Source of the DNA: a virus
DNA length: 31,319 bases
Reading direction: 5' to 3' (one strand)
Virus record (IMG/VR): IMGVR_UViG_3300009000_000027
Span: 1-31,319 of that record
Made by a program: the position numbers and the translations under genes. Shown piece after piece: positions 17,655-27,161 of the stretch. Within the stretch, counting starts at the first letter, position 1. Each line of letters starts with the position of its first letter. The notes under the pieces are model-generated. The model had not been told where the DNA came from and ran no database searches. It saw only the letters and a program-made list of their open reading frames with translations.

Positions 17655-18824
17655 ATGGCAGGCGTAAAAATAAGCGAACTGGACGAACTGACCGGAGCGA
17701 ATGCAACAGACTCCGATGTTCTGGTGATCGTTGATATTAGTGACGGTGTAGACGGTGTCACCAAAAAAATTAAATATGGTAATCTAATTGCGTCACAGAT
17801 CGAAACTGCGGAAAAATCAGATCAAATTCGAATCGAAGATCTTGCCGCCGTTGATTTTAGTTTTCCAGTTTTAGTTGCACAAAGTGCCATTGCTGGTGAC
17901 AGATATGACTCTGTTGGTTTTAATGTAGATGGAACCGATAAATTTTTATATAACCCCGCTCAAGGAAAAATAACAGTCAGTCGATTAGAAGGTGTTGCAG
18001 ACGAAGCATTGGTAGCGGACTCCGCAAACTTCAATTTAAACTCAATTAACGACGTTGCAGACGCATTTCCAGGCCTTGTTTCAGGTCAGGTATTAAAATA
18101 CGACGGGACTAAATGGACAAACCAGAATGATATCGTAGGTACTTCAGGTTCCGGTGTTATCGCACAACAAATTCAAACAAAGTCTGCCGGCGATCTTGAC
18201 GCATCTTTCCTCATACCGATGGTAGGTTCGGTAGGTGCTGACTCAGTAGATGTGGACAACCAACTAACATACAATCCCAGTTCAAACACGTTGACCACAA
18301 CAAATTTCGCAGGTAATGCATCGAGTGCAACAACGGCGGATCTTGCGACTGTATCAACTGACACAAGAAACGTAATTGCAGATAGTGCAACAACTGGTGC
18401 ACTTTATCTACTCATGCGTGAAGACTTTAACTTGGGTGCAGATAGTGCAAAGTTTGATCTCAACTTCACTTACAACGCAACCAGCGAAACACTGTTTGCT
18501 ACTAATTTTTCGGGTGATGGATCGAGTGTTACCAACGTTGCTGCAGCGAGTGCCACAACAGCGGACGCTGTTGCAGTAAGTTCAGCATCCAATGATGCAA
18601 CATTTTATGTTCACTTTGGTGATGCAACATCTGGAACAGACGCACTCAATGTAAACACAAACTTAACTTATAACCCAAGTGGAGATGGATTACTCACGAG
18701 TGTACTTGCGTATACAGCAACTACGGCGGGTGATTGGAATGGATCTGCACCAACAACGGTAGGAGACGCCATCGACCGTCTTGCGACATTAGTCAAGACA
18801 TTAAACGGTGGTACAGGAGCATAA
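17655..18824 (+). CDS. Tail-fibre-like protein with LTYNPSSNTL-type repeats
   Basis: 389 aa. It starts MAGVKISELDELTGAN followed by DSDVLVIVDISDG and TKKIKYGNL, an N-terminal attachment module shared with the next gene and seen widely in marine phage fibres. The rest carries four loosely repeated units marked by FLYNPAQGKITVSRLEG (~residue 95), LTYNPSSNTLTTTNFAG (~207), FTYNATSETLFATNFSG (~275) and LTYNPSGDGLLTS (~345). They are separated by Ala/Thr/Ser-rich linkers such as ASATTADAVAVSS. This layout is typical of fibrous shafts. It sits first behind a late promoter. Receptor unknown. Confidence 0.88.
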   Translation: MAGVKISELDELTGANATDSDVLVIVDISDGVDGVTKKIKYGNLIASQIETAEKSDQIRIEDLAAVDFSFPVLVAQSAIAGDRYDSVGFNVDGTDKFLYNPAQGKITVSRLEGVADEALVADSANFNLNSINDVADAFPGLVSGQVLKYDGTKWTNQNDIVGTSGSGVIAQQIQTKSAGDLDASFLIPMVGSVGADSVDVDNQLTYNPSSNTLTTTNFAGNASSATTADLATVSTDTRNVIADSATTGALYLLMREDFNLGADSAKFDLNFTYNATSETLFATNFSGDGSSVTNVAAASATTADAVAVSSASNDATFYVHFGDATSGTDALNVNTNLTYNPSGDGLLTSVLAYTATTAGDWNGSAPTTVGDAIDRLATLVKTLNGGTGA

Positions 18825-18827
18825 TAA

Positions 18828-19646
18828 ATGGCTGATATTAGAATATCACAATTAACCGAACTTGACGCTGCACCATCGGACAGTGATGTATTGGTCATTA
18901 ATGATGTGAGTGTATCGTCAACTAAAAATATTACAGTAGCAAATTTTCTAAGTGGAATTGCACGAAACATTACGGATTCAGATGCTGGATGTGTTGTTGA
19001 AGGTGAACTCACCGTAAACAACGGGTTGAGTGTTGGTGGTACACTTGACGTGACTACTGCAAATATCGACACGATTGACACATCCGCAAACCTCTTGACC
19101 ATTGGTACTGGACTCGGCACTAATGACACCTTGAAGGTGGGTCAGATTGATATCAACCAGATGGGTAACCTAGATGGTTCGGGTATCACATTGGTCTCTA
19201 ACCTGAGAGCCGATGATGATAAGGAATTCCGTGTGGGTGATGCTGGTGACGGCAAATTCTACCACGACGGATCTAATACCTACCTAGAAGAAGGTGGAAC
19301 TGGTTCACTGTTCCTTCAATCCAATGGCGCGGGCGTCTTTATTCGTAATAAGACCAACGAGTTAAATTTCATTGGTTGTCAAACCGGAGACGGACAAACT
19401 CGACTATATTACAATGGTGGTGGAACCGCTGACCAAAAATTAAACACTAGAAATGCTGGTGTTACTGTAACTGGCGAAATGCAAAGTGACGAATTACAGG
19501 TGTTATCCCCAACAGTACCAACATCATCTACGGATGCAACGGGCGGGGTTGGACAAATTGCGTGGGATGCAAACTACATATACGTATGTGTGAGTTCGAC
19601 AGGTGATAGATGGAAACGCCTTGCCAATCCGTTATCAACCTTCTAA
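18828..19646 (+). CDS. Tail-fibre-like protein, paralogous N-terminal module
   Basis: 272 aa, three bases after the previous stop; AGGAG at 18815-18819. The first ~45 residues (DIRISQLTELDAAPSDSDVL, then VINDVSVSSTKNITVANF) repeat the attachment module of the preceding gene. A middle section with ELTVNNGLSVGGTLDVTTAN and DTIDTSANLLTIGTG looks like a beta-helical shaft. The C-terminal half (FYHDGSNTYLEEGGTGSLFL, then RLYYNGGGTADQKL and QIAWDANYIYVCVS) resembles fibre tip domains of marine phages. Likely a second fibre component or alternative adhesin. Confidence 0.88.
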   Translation: MADIRISQLTELDAAPSDSDVLVINDVSVSSTKNITVANFLSGIARNITDSDAGCVVEGELTVNNGLSVGGTLDVTTANIDTIDTSANLLTIGTGLGTNDTLKVGQIDINQMGNLDGSGITLVSNLRADDDKEFRVGDAGDGKFYHDGSNTYLEEGGTGSLFLQSNGAGVFIRNKTNELNFIGCQTGDGQTRLYYNGGGTADQKLNTRNAGVTVTGEMQSDELQVLSPTVPTSSTDATGGVGQIAWDANYIYVCVSSTGDRWKRLANPLSTF

Positions 19647-19658
19647 TTGGTATTATAG

Positions 19659-22600
19659 ATGCATAATAATTTTTTGGACAAAAGACGTAGAAATCTACGT
19701 TTACAACCTGATCAGGTAGAACTTGTTTTACCGGAACACTTCGCTGCGTCTTATCCAAAATTCGTTAGTCTTCTCAAGTTCTATTATGATTTTCAGAATG
19801 AAGAGAAAGCAACCGAACTGTTAAATCATCTCTTTGCAGCACGGGATATTACCGAAACAGATATAGAATTACTTTCGTACATTGAGGATGAGTTACTTTT
19901 GGGTGACGCATACTTCGAAAGTTTCGCAACTGGTGAAGCACAGAAGCGTGCCGCTGCAAACTTCTCAAATACTCTATTTCGTTCAAAGGGAACACCATTT
20001 GCAATTCAGTGGTTTTTCCGTTCGTTCTACGGTCTTGATGCTGAAGTAACAGAAACCAAAAATAATGTGTTCATTGTTGGTGAACAAGAATCAACAATAG
20101 GTACCAACTCTCTCAAGTATATCACAGATGATAAACTTTATCAAACATTTGCGTATCTAATTCGTACAGAAATTCCTATTTCTAAATGGGGTGAACTATT
20201 TAAACTGTTCGTGCATCCCGCAGGAATGTATCTTGGTGCCTCATTGTTGGTAGAAGATGAAGTTTTAGATCGTCTCTTTACCGAAGATTCGGATGTGACA
20301 ATTAGCACAAGAACTTCTCCCACGTGGGCAACGACGGTTTCACCCTCATCATCGGCGTCAGAAGGTACAGATTTCACAATCACACTAACTGGTACTAATG
20401 CACTAGACACTCAATATCGATACTATCTGGATACAGAAAATTCAACATCTGTGGACGATTTCGACATTAGTGGAACATTCCCCGATTCAACAAATAAACA
20501 AGAGTTTTTGTTGTCGGGTGGAACCGCTGATGTTGTCATACCAACATCAATAGATTTCGATGAAGGTGAAGGGACGGAAACGTTTTCAATATATTTTGAA
20601 GACCAAGAAGGACGTGCTCTTGCAAACACTCAAATAAGTCTTACTGATATTGTATCAACCTACACGTTGACTGCAAGTGACACTAATCCAAATGAAGGTG
20701 ATATAGTCACAGTTGATGTTGCCGGAACCAATGTTCCAAACGACGGAAACACTACACTATATTGGTGGATCGATCCAACTTCAATAGGTGATTCAAACTT
20801 TGTTTATCCAAATCCATATCCTCGGCAGTCAAGTGCATCACCGGTGGTTCTTACATCTAGCAATGGAACAATTGAATTTAGGACAAGGGTTGACAACGAT
20901 GGTAGTGGACATATTTTTGATTTAAAACTTCAAACAGAACCAACGGGTGGAATTCAAAAGGCGACACAAGCATTTACTGTAAGTGACGTGATACCAACGT
21001 TCAAATTTGGTAGTCCTACCGCAGCGGATAATGTTTTTGATAACCGTGACATTCTGGTGACCGAAGGGGATGATATTACTGTAAGACTACAGATTGACTC
21101 TACCACTATTGGCGAGACCGTGCGGTATGACATCTTTACTAGTGACACAAGAATTCAAACAACCAGTGGTGAATTTGTCACCACAGACATTGACGAAATA
21201 TACACGCTTTCCGGCACATTAACTACAGATGTCTATGACAGTGTCTCCAGTACATATCAATTAAGAACATTGTCTGTCTCTGATTCTGATGGTTATTTTA
21301 ATCCCATTATATCTGACACTAAGGTATTGAAACTAGGAAGTCTATCCCCCACGTTTAGTGTTTCGCCAGATCAAACGGGTCTGGGTGAAGGGGATACTGT
21401 TCGATTCGATATTACCGGAACTAACATTCAAGACGGAAACTCTGCGAAGTACTATATCAGTCATGGAACGACAGATGATGCAGACTTCTCTGTTGCACCA
21501 CCTACATCTGTAGGCACTGCACAGAATCTTAATTTTACTGATGACTCCGCAAATGTGTCATTTACTTTCGCATCTAACACTGATACGGACGATGCTGCAA
21601 ACGAAGACTTTACTTTAAAAATTATAGATCTGGATGATGTTGAAGTTGCTTCTATTTCGTATACCATTTTGGGTGCTAACACTTACTCAATCACTACGCC
21701 TGCGGGTGTTGATGAAAATAATGCTTCTGTAGTCGCTACATTTACCACAGACGATGATGATGGCACTTACTACTATTACGTAGAAGGAACCAATATCACT
21801 TCTGATGATTTTATCTCTGGTTATGCAAGTAGTGGAGCGAGAGGAACATTCACTGTATCAAGTGGAGAAGGCGACATTGAAGTTGTTACCAAAGCAGATT
21901 TAAGACGTGAACTAAACCCTGAAAACTTCAAAATATATGTTTCTGCGGATGCGTCTTCAGGCGTTCTTACATCAACAGGCGATATCGCTATCTCAGACAC
22001 TTCATTGCCAAGTTACACAGTGACTATGTCTGATATTACCGAAGGTCAAGCTCTGAATGCGATTGTTTCAAGTAATTCACCGATTGCAGAAAGCATTTAC
22101 GTTAATTTCAAAACAATATCGGGCGATTCAGTAGGGTTTGGTGATGATACCCCCTTACCTCAAAACGTAAGTTCTGCATTAGGGTCAAAAAGTTTTGTGA
22201 CAACGACTCCGGTTACGAGTGTTGCCGAGGGTGATCGAACAGTACAGGCTACTGCACATGTTAATAGTTACACCGGTGTATTGGTGGGAACTGCTACTGC
22301 AACTGTTTCTGATGCCACTCCCTCATATACCTTAACAACCAACAAGACGAGCGATTCTGCAAATGAGGGTGACACGATTCAGTTTACCTTTGGTGGTTCA
22401 AACGTACCGTCTGATACGTACTACTATAGACTTTCTGATATTAAACCAAAACTTTACGGAACTAATGTACAAACGAATGCGATTGAAAATAGTAACATTT
22501 ATTTAACCGCATCCATCACAGATCTTTCAAATCTTTCGACCGGAATGGAAGTTCGTGGATTCGATATTGAAAATTATTTTGACAGTGAAGCAACCATCTC

Positions 22601-23396
22601 AGTTATCTCAGACGTTTCAAGTGGATATGATCTGATACAAATGTCAGAAAATGCTTCAGGAACTCTTGTTTACACTGCACCAAAACTGGCATATTTTGCA
22701 TTACCTCAAGTGTGGGAAGACTTTGTTGGTTCTGGTTTAGGTGGTAGTGGAGCACCTTATGGTAGTTTTAGTTACACTTCTGGTTCAACTGCGACGTTCA
22801 ATTTGAGTGTTGCGGATACGCCCGATGTTGTAGATCCAGCGACAACGACTTATGTAATGGAAGTTGCAACAGCACCGTCAGGTTCTGCTTTAGTGAACCG
22901 ATCATTTACAATTTATGATGGCGACGAAGATCCAACTCCAAATGTTCAACGTGGTAATTTGACAGATCCGGATAGTTTTAGTTCTCAGACTAGAGGTGTT
23001 GATGCATTTTGTACAATCACATTTAAATCCAACGCTGAGATTGAAACTGAAACGGAATTTCTTGTTGGAGGTTCTACAGTAACCGATCAGGGGGATTGGG
23101 TCGATGACACTGGAGTCAATTTCACCAACTCTGAATTTGAAATAACTGCAACTCTAGTATCTTCTACTGGTAGTTCAGGAGATGTTGTTGGTGACTTTGG
23201 TGTAGATGCGACATTAAATACGAATCAGGTTTGGTATGTTGTTGCAGATTTACCAAGCACTGAAGGATCTACAAACATCTTTTCAGCAGAGATTGAGTTT
23301 ACTATTCGTGAAATTGCAAATCCGTCCGTAAATACAACTACATTTACTGTGGATTTGACTTCGAGTTCGTATCTGCCACCTGAAAGAGATTTCTGA
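19659..23396 (+). CDS. Large baseplate/virion protein with stacked Calx-beta/Ig-like domains
   Basis: 1245 aa. Residues 1-~205 form an alpha-rich head (LRLQPDQVELVLPEHFAASY, FRSKGTPFAIQWFFRSFYGL) that resembles structural proteins of T4-like marine phages. Then follow about seven ~110-aa beta domains starting near residues 220, 334, 447, 564, 675, 784 and 888. Each has an E-G-D/E-x-V motif early on (SASEGTDFTITLTGTN, NPNEGDIVTVDVAGTN, GLGEGDTVRFDITGTN, SANEGDTIQFTFGGSN) and ends in an (A/I)SD-type linker, as in Calx-beta domains, which often bind Ca2+. The seventh is longer. A different domain starts near 1099. No strong ribosome site precedes the ATG. Probably a virion adhesin or baseplate-attached fibre. 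Confidence 0.88.
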   Translation: MHNNFLDKRRRNLRLQPDQVELVLPEHFAASYPKFVSLLKFYYDFQNEEKATELLNHLFAARDITETDIELLSYIEDELLLGDAYFESFATGEAQKRAAANFSNTLFRSKGTPFAIQWFFRSFYGLDAEVTETKNNVFIVGEQESTIGTNSLKYITDDKLYQTFAYLIRTEIPISKWGELFKLFVHPAGMYLGASLLVEDEVLDRLFTEDSDVTISTRTSPTWATTVSPSSSASEGTDFTITLTGTNALDTQYRYYLDTENSTSVDDFDISGTFPDSTNKQEFLLSGGTADVVIPTSIDFDEGEGTETFSIYFEDQEGRALANTQISLTDIVSTYTLTASDTNPNEGDIVTVDVAGTNVPNDGNTTLYWWIDPTSIGDSNFVYPNPYPRQSSASPVVLTSSNGTIEFRTRVDNDGSGHIFDLKLQTEPTGGIQKATQAFTVSDVIPTFKFGSPTAADNVFDNRDILVTEGDDITVRLQIDSTTIGETVRYDIFTSDTRIQTTSGEFVTTDIDEIYTLSGTLTTDVYDSVSSTYQLRTLSVSDSDGYFNPIISDTKVLKLGSLSPTFSVSPDQTGLGEGDTVRFDITGTNIQDGNSAKYYISHGTTDDADFSVAPPTSVGTAQNLNFTDDSANVSFTFASNTDTDDAANEDFTLKIIDLDDVEVASISYTILGANTYSITTPAGVDENNASVVATFTTDDDDGTYYYYVEGTNITSDDFISGYASSGARGTFTVSSGEGDIEVVTKADLRRELNPENFKIYVSADASSGVLTSTGDIAISDTSLPSYTVTMSDITEGQALNAIVSSNSPIAESIYVNFKTISGDSVGFGDDTPLPQNVSSALGSKSFVTTTPVTSVAEGDRTVQATAHVNSYTGVLVGTATATVSDATPSYTLTTNKTSDSANEGDTIQFTFGGSNVPSDTYYYRLSDIKPKLYGTNVQTNAIENSNIYLTASITDLSNLSTGMEVRGFDIENYFDSEATISVISDVSSGYDLIQMSENASGTLVYTAPKLAYFALPQVWEDFVGSGLGGSGAPYGSFSYTSGSTATFNLSVADTPDVVDPATTTYVMEVATAPSGSALVNRSFTIYDGDEDPTPNVQRGNLTDPDSFSSQTRGVDAFCTITFKSNAEIETETEFLVGGSTVTDQGDWVDDTGVNFTNSEFEITATLVSSTGSSGDVVGDFGVDATLNTNQVWYVVADLPSTEGSTNIFSAEIEFTIREIANPSVNTTTFTVDLTSSSYLPPERDF

Positions 23397-23398
23397 TA

Positions 23399-23734
23399 AT
23401 GATTGATGATAAAAAGAATATTAGGGACGACTATGAAACATCTCGTGATACCTATCTCGAATTAATGGAGACAGGTAAACGTGGGTTAGATCTTATGGTC
23501 GAGGTTGCACGAGAGTCTGAACACCCCCGTGCGTTTGAGGTATTGTCTGGTATGATCAAGAACGTCGCTGACGTAACTGATAAACTCATGGATCTAAATA
23601 AGAAGAACAAGGAGATCCTCGCAGAACCCAAGGCGGAAACAGAGGTCACCAACAACAATGTGTTTATTGGAAGCACTACCGATCTTCAACGGTTGCTTCA
23701 TAGTGAAGAGAAAGATATAACTCCAGATGACTAA
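23399..23734 (+). CDS. 16: Small terminase subunit gp16
   Basis: 111 aa, two bases after the previous stop; AAAGAG at 23383-23388. The pattern DDYETSRDTYLELMETGKRG, then EHPRAFEVLSGMIKNVADVT, a helical Lys-rich stretch, and NNVFIGSTTDLQRLL aligns with T4 gp16 (DDY...A.SPRH.EV, VFMGSPTDL). gp16 forms the ring that recognises DNA and regulates gp17 during packaging. It is shorter than T4 gp16 (164 aa), mainly at both ends. The last 8 bases overlap the gp17 start. Confidence 0.93.
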   Translation: MIDDKKNIRDDYETSRDTYLELMETGKRGLDLMVEVARESEHPRAFEVLSGMIKNVADVTDKLMDLNKKNKEILAEPKAETEVTNNNVFIGSTTDLQRLLHSEEKDITPDD

Positions 23735-25334
23735 TCATTATATGGGGAACCCCAATGTCAAGGGTGACGGGGTTCAACAGCAGTGGACAGAACACGATGT
23801 CAAAGAATATGCAAAGTGTATGCGAGATCCTGCTTACTTTGCACGGACATACATTAAGATTATATCACTCGATAGTGGTCTTGTCAACTTTAATTTATAC
23901 CCGTATCAGGAAAAAATGTTCGATCATTTTAACGACAATCGTTTCTCGATCGTACTCGCCTGTCGACAGAGTGGTAAAAGTATTTCGTCCGTTGTTTTTC
24001 TGCTTTGGTATGCTATATTTCATCCTGAAAAGACTATCGCCGTCCTCGCTAACAAAGGGGCTACGGCGCGTGAAATGCTCTCCAGAGTCACCTTGGCACT
24101 TGAAAACTTACCTTTTTTTCTACAACCTGGCTGTCGAGCACTCAACAAGGGTTCTATTGAGTTTAGTAATAATAGTCGCATTATTGCTTCTGCCACTAGT
24201 GGTTCTTCTATACGGGGTATGTCTGTTAACCTGCTTTTTCTTGACGAGTTTGCTTTTGTTGAGCGAGCATCTGAGTTCTATACTTCCACCTATCCCGTTG
24301 TCTCTGCGGGTAAAGATACGAAGGTTATCATTACGTCTACGGCAAATGGTATCGGGAATACGTTCCACAAGATCTGGGAAGGCGCAGTACAACAAACGAA
24401 TGAATATAAAGCGTTTACAGTAAACTGGTGGGATGTGCCGGGCCGTGATGAGGAATGGAAAAAACAAACCATTTCGAATACGAGTCAATTACAGTTCGAC
24501 CAAGAATTCGGAAACACATTCTTTGGTACAGGCGATACACTGATAAACGCAGAGACGTTATTAAACTTCCGTGCATCCCCCCCTAAAAAAGTTCTGGAAG
24601 GTGGAGACCTCAAGGTCTACGATGAAACGCAACCCAAACACGATTACATAATGACTGTCGATGTAGCGAAGGGTCGAGGGTTGGACTATAGCACCTTTTC
24701 GGTGATTGATGTTACTACACGCCCGTTTAAACAGGTCGCAGTGTATCGGAACAATCGTATCTCTCCAATACTCTTCCCAGATATTATATATAAGATTGCG
24801 AAAGCCTACAACAACGCATATGTGATAATCGAGTCAAATGATGCAGGACAAGTTGTGTGCAATGGTCTGTATCACGATTTTGAATATGAAAACATTCATC
24901 TAGAATCGTCTATCAAGAAGAACGCCATTGGTATCGAGATGAACCGAAAGGTCAAACGCCTTGGTTGTTCTGGTATCAAAGATCTACTCGAAGAGAACAA
25001 ATTGTTGGTGGTAGACGAAGAAACGATTCTTGAGATTTCGACGTTTGTCGCAAAGGGACAGTCTTATGAGGCGAGTGACGGAAACCACGATGACCTCATG
25101 ATGAATCTAGTGATGTTTGGTTTCTTTATATCAACTCAACATTTCTCTGACATGACTGACGTGAATATCAAAAAGATGATGTTTGAACAACAGATGGCAG
25201 AAATAGAAAACGACATGATACCGTTTGGTTTCATCGACAATGGAGATGACATCATCGATGAAATTGAAGCAAGGGAAGAGATGAAGAACAGGGGATGGCA
25301 GATACCTTGGGATCATAACTTAGAAATGTATTAA
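23727..25334 (+). CDS. 17: Large terminase subunit gp17 (packaging ATPase-nuclease)
   Basis: 535 aa. ATPase domain: Walker A ACRQSGKS (residues 78-85), Walker B LLFLDEF (169-175, catalytic D173/E174) and coupling motif ITSTANG (202-208). Nuclease domain: MTVDVAKGRGLDYSTF (D312), IIESNDAG (E369) and GNHDDLMMN (D455/D456), matching the RNase-H-like metal triad of T4 gp17. It translocates DNA into the prohead and cuts headful concatemers. It overlaps gp16 by 8 bases, so translation is probably coupled; the ATG at 23742 is an alternative start. The C-terminus (RGWQIPWDHNLEMY) is complete and no intron is visible. Confidence 0.96.
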   Translation: MTNHYMGNPNVKGDGVQQQWTEHDVKEYAKCMRDPAYFARTYIKIISLDSGLVNFNLYPYQEKMFDHFNDNRFSIVLACRQSGKSISSVVFLLWYAIFHPEKTIAVLANKGATAREMLSRVTLALENLPFFLQPGCRALNKGSIEFSNNSRIIASATSGSSIRGMSVNLLFLDEFAFVERASEFYTSTYPVVSAGKDTKVIITSTANGIGNTFHKIWEGAVQQTNEYKAFTVNWWDVPGRDEEWKKQTISNTSQLQFDQEFGNTFFGTGDTLINAETLLNFRASPPKKVLEGGDLKVYDETQPKHDYIMTVDVAKGRGLDYSTFSVIDVTTRPFKQVAVYRNNRISPILFPDIIYKIAKAYNNAYVIIESNDAGQVVCNGLYHDFEYENIHLESSIKKNAIGIEMNRKVKRLGCSGIKDLLEENKLLVVDEETILEISTFVAKGQSYEASDGNHDDLMMNLVMFGFFISTQHFSDMTDVNIKKMMFEQQMAEIENDMIPFGFIDNGDDIIDEIEAREEMKNRGWQIPWDHNLEMY

Positions 25335-25335
25335 T

Positions 25336-25343
25336 TATAAATA
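25336..25343 (+). promoter_or_regulatory. T4-type late promoter TATAAATA
   Basis: Exact octamer two bases after the gp17 stop. The gp18 ATG is 67 bases downstream, giving the longest leader among these promoters. AAAAGGA (25397-25403) is a strong ribosome site, as expected for an abundant sheath protein. Confidence 0.82.
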
Positions 25344-25410
25344 AATGCATTGAAGAAATTTACCGTATTATGTCACTTATCATAACTCAAACGAATAAAA
25401 GGATACGATT

Positions 25411-27150
25411 ATGGCTCTTTTAAAGTCCGAATCCCCAAACGTTCAAATCAGAGAGGTCGATCTATCCGGTACTTTGCCGTCGGTAACTTCTTCTACTGGT
25501 GCGTTTGTTGGAAACTTTGCTTGGGGCCCCATCAATGAACCAATTCTTGTCGGCAACGAAGCAGAATTGATTTCAAACTTTGGAGCACCCGATCTTAATG
25601 ACAGTATATCGTCAATCGATTACTTGTCAGCTAATCAATTTCTGAAATATTCATCTAATACCTATGTTGTACGTGGATCTGCGAACTCTGCACGAAATGC
25701 TGTATCTGATGGTGGTACTGCTGTACTGATCGAAAATCGTGACGATTTTGACGCAGGCACATGGACTGGCGAGTTTTTCGCAAAGTATGCAGGTGCTGCC
25801 GGTAATGCACTGAAGATTTCTATGTGTGTTGCTGATTCTGCATCTTCTACAGAGTTTGCAAGTTGGGACTATGCAGATCGATTCGATGCAGCTCCTGGCA
25901 CTTCTGATTACGTTGCACAACGTTCAGCAGATAGTTCAGTTGCACTCGACGAAGTTCACGTAGTTGTTCTCGATGCAGACGGAACTTTCACAGGTAATAG
26001 AAATGGTGTTTTAGAAACATTCCCCAATCTTTCACTTGCTACAGACGCTCGTACAGATGATGGTCGAAAGAACTACATCTTAGATGCGTTGACAGAGAGA
26101 TCACAGTACATTTACGGTAATGGTCATCCATCAATCGGTGCTATTTCTACAACTGGTGTGACTGCTGCAAACTTCGTAGCTGCAACTCACGGTGGTGGTA
26201 ATGCTGACGGGGTCAGGACAGAAACCAATGATTTTGGTAGTGGTGTCAATCCTGTTGATTTGACTACTGCTGAATATGACACTGGTTTTGCACTGTTCGA
26301 AGATGAAAATACTATTCAGGTAGATTTTCTCATTGCTCCCGGCTTGGTGGCCGCGAATGACCAACAGACAGTGGTAAATGATCTAGTCGCAATCGCAGAA
26401 GGTCGTAAAGACTGTGTTGTAATCGCGTCACCAGACCGAACAGCTGTTGTTGGTCAAGCGACTCCTACCACATCGATTACTACATTTGCGAGTGGTCTCA
26501 CTAAGTCATCATACTTGATTGTTGACAATAACTACCTCAAGGTGTATGATAAGTACAACGACAAGTACGAGTTCATTCCTGCCGCTTCATCAACTGCGGG
26601 TCTGATGGCAAATACCGACGATGTTGCTGCTCCTTGGTACTCACCAGCGGGTGGACGACGTGGTCGATACTTGGGTGTTTCATCTCTTGCATGGAATCCA
26701 ACCAAGTCACAACGAGACACACTGTACAAGGCAGACGTTAACCCAATCGTCAACCTGCCTGGTCAAGGTGTGATTCTCTATGGGGATAAGACTTTCTTAG
26801 GTAAGCCTTCAGCATTCAACCGAATCAACGTTCGACGACTATTCGTGGTCATGGAACGTGCGATCAAGGGTGCTGCACAAAACGTTCTTTTCGAATTCAA
26901 CGATGAGTTTTCTCGTGCAGAGTTCGTAGGAATTATCGAACCCTTCCTTCGTGATATTCAGGGGCGTCGAGGTATTTCGGATTTCCGTGTTGTGTGTGAT
27001 GAATCAAACAACACTCCGGATGTCATCGATGCAAATTCATTCGTCGCGTCCGTCTTCGTTAAGCCTGCACGGTCTGTCAACTTCGTTCAATTGAACTTTG
27101 TTGCGGTTCGAACTGGTGTAGACTTCGAAGAAGTGCTCGGTGTAGTATAA
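25411..27150 (+). CDS. 18: Contractile tail sheath protein gp18
   Basis: 579 aa (T4 gp18 is 659). The N-terminus (SPNVQIREVDLSGTLPSVTS, then GAFVGNFAWGPINEPILV and NEAELISNFGAP) is the standard T4-like sheath start. The C-terminal part (NRINVRRLFVVMERAIKGAA, FEFNDEFSRAEFVGIIEPFL and RRGISDFRVVCDESNN) is the conserved sheath domain that forms the inter-subunit strand mesh. The sheath surrounds the gp19 tube and contracts on infection. The middle, residues ~110-260, is the variable surface-exposed part. gp19 follows 11 bases later on the same transcript. Confidence 0.95.
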   Translation: MALLKSESPNVQIREVDLSGTLPSVTSSTGAFVGNFAWGPINEPILVGNEAELISNFGAPDLNDSISSIDYLSANQFLKYSSNTYVVRGSANSARNAVSDGGTAVLIENRDDFDAGTWTGEFFAKYAGAAGNALKISMCVADSASSTEFASWDYADRFDAAPGTSDYVAQRSADSSVALDEVHVVVLDADGTFTGNRNGVLETFPNLSLATDARTDDGRKNYILDALTERSQYIYGNGHPSIGAISTTGVTAANFVAATHGGGNADGVRTETNDFGSGVNPVDLTTAEYDTGFALFEDENTIQVDFLIAPGLVAANDQQTVVNDLVAIAEGRKDCVVIASPDRTAVVGQATPTTSITTFASGLTKSSYLIVDNNYLKVYDKYNDKYEFIPAASSTAGLMANTDDVAAPWYSPAGGRRGRYLGVSSLAWNPTKSQRDTLYKADVNPIVNLPGQGVILYGDKTFLGKPSAFNRINVRRLFVVMERAIKGAAQNVLFEFNDEFSRAEFVGIIEPFLRDIQGRRGISDFRVVCDESNNTPDVIDANSFVASVFVKPARSVNFVQLNFVAVRTGVDFEEVLGVV

Positions 27151-27161
27151 GGAGATAGAAA

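Noticed and set aside
23755-24423. 222-aa open frame in another plus frame inside gp17
   Set aside because: gp17 is complete with all motifs in its own frame; the alternative translation has no recognisable features and no ribosome site.
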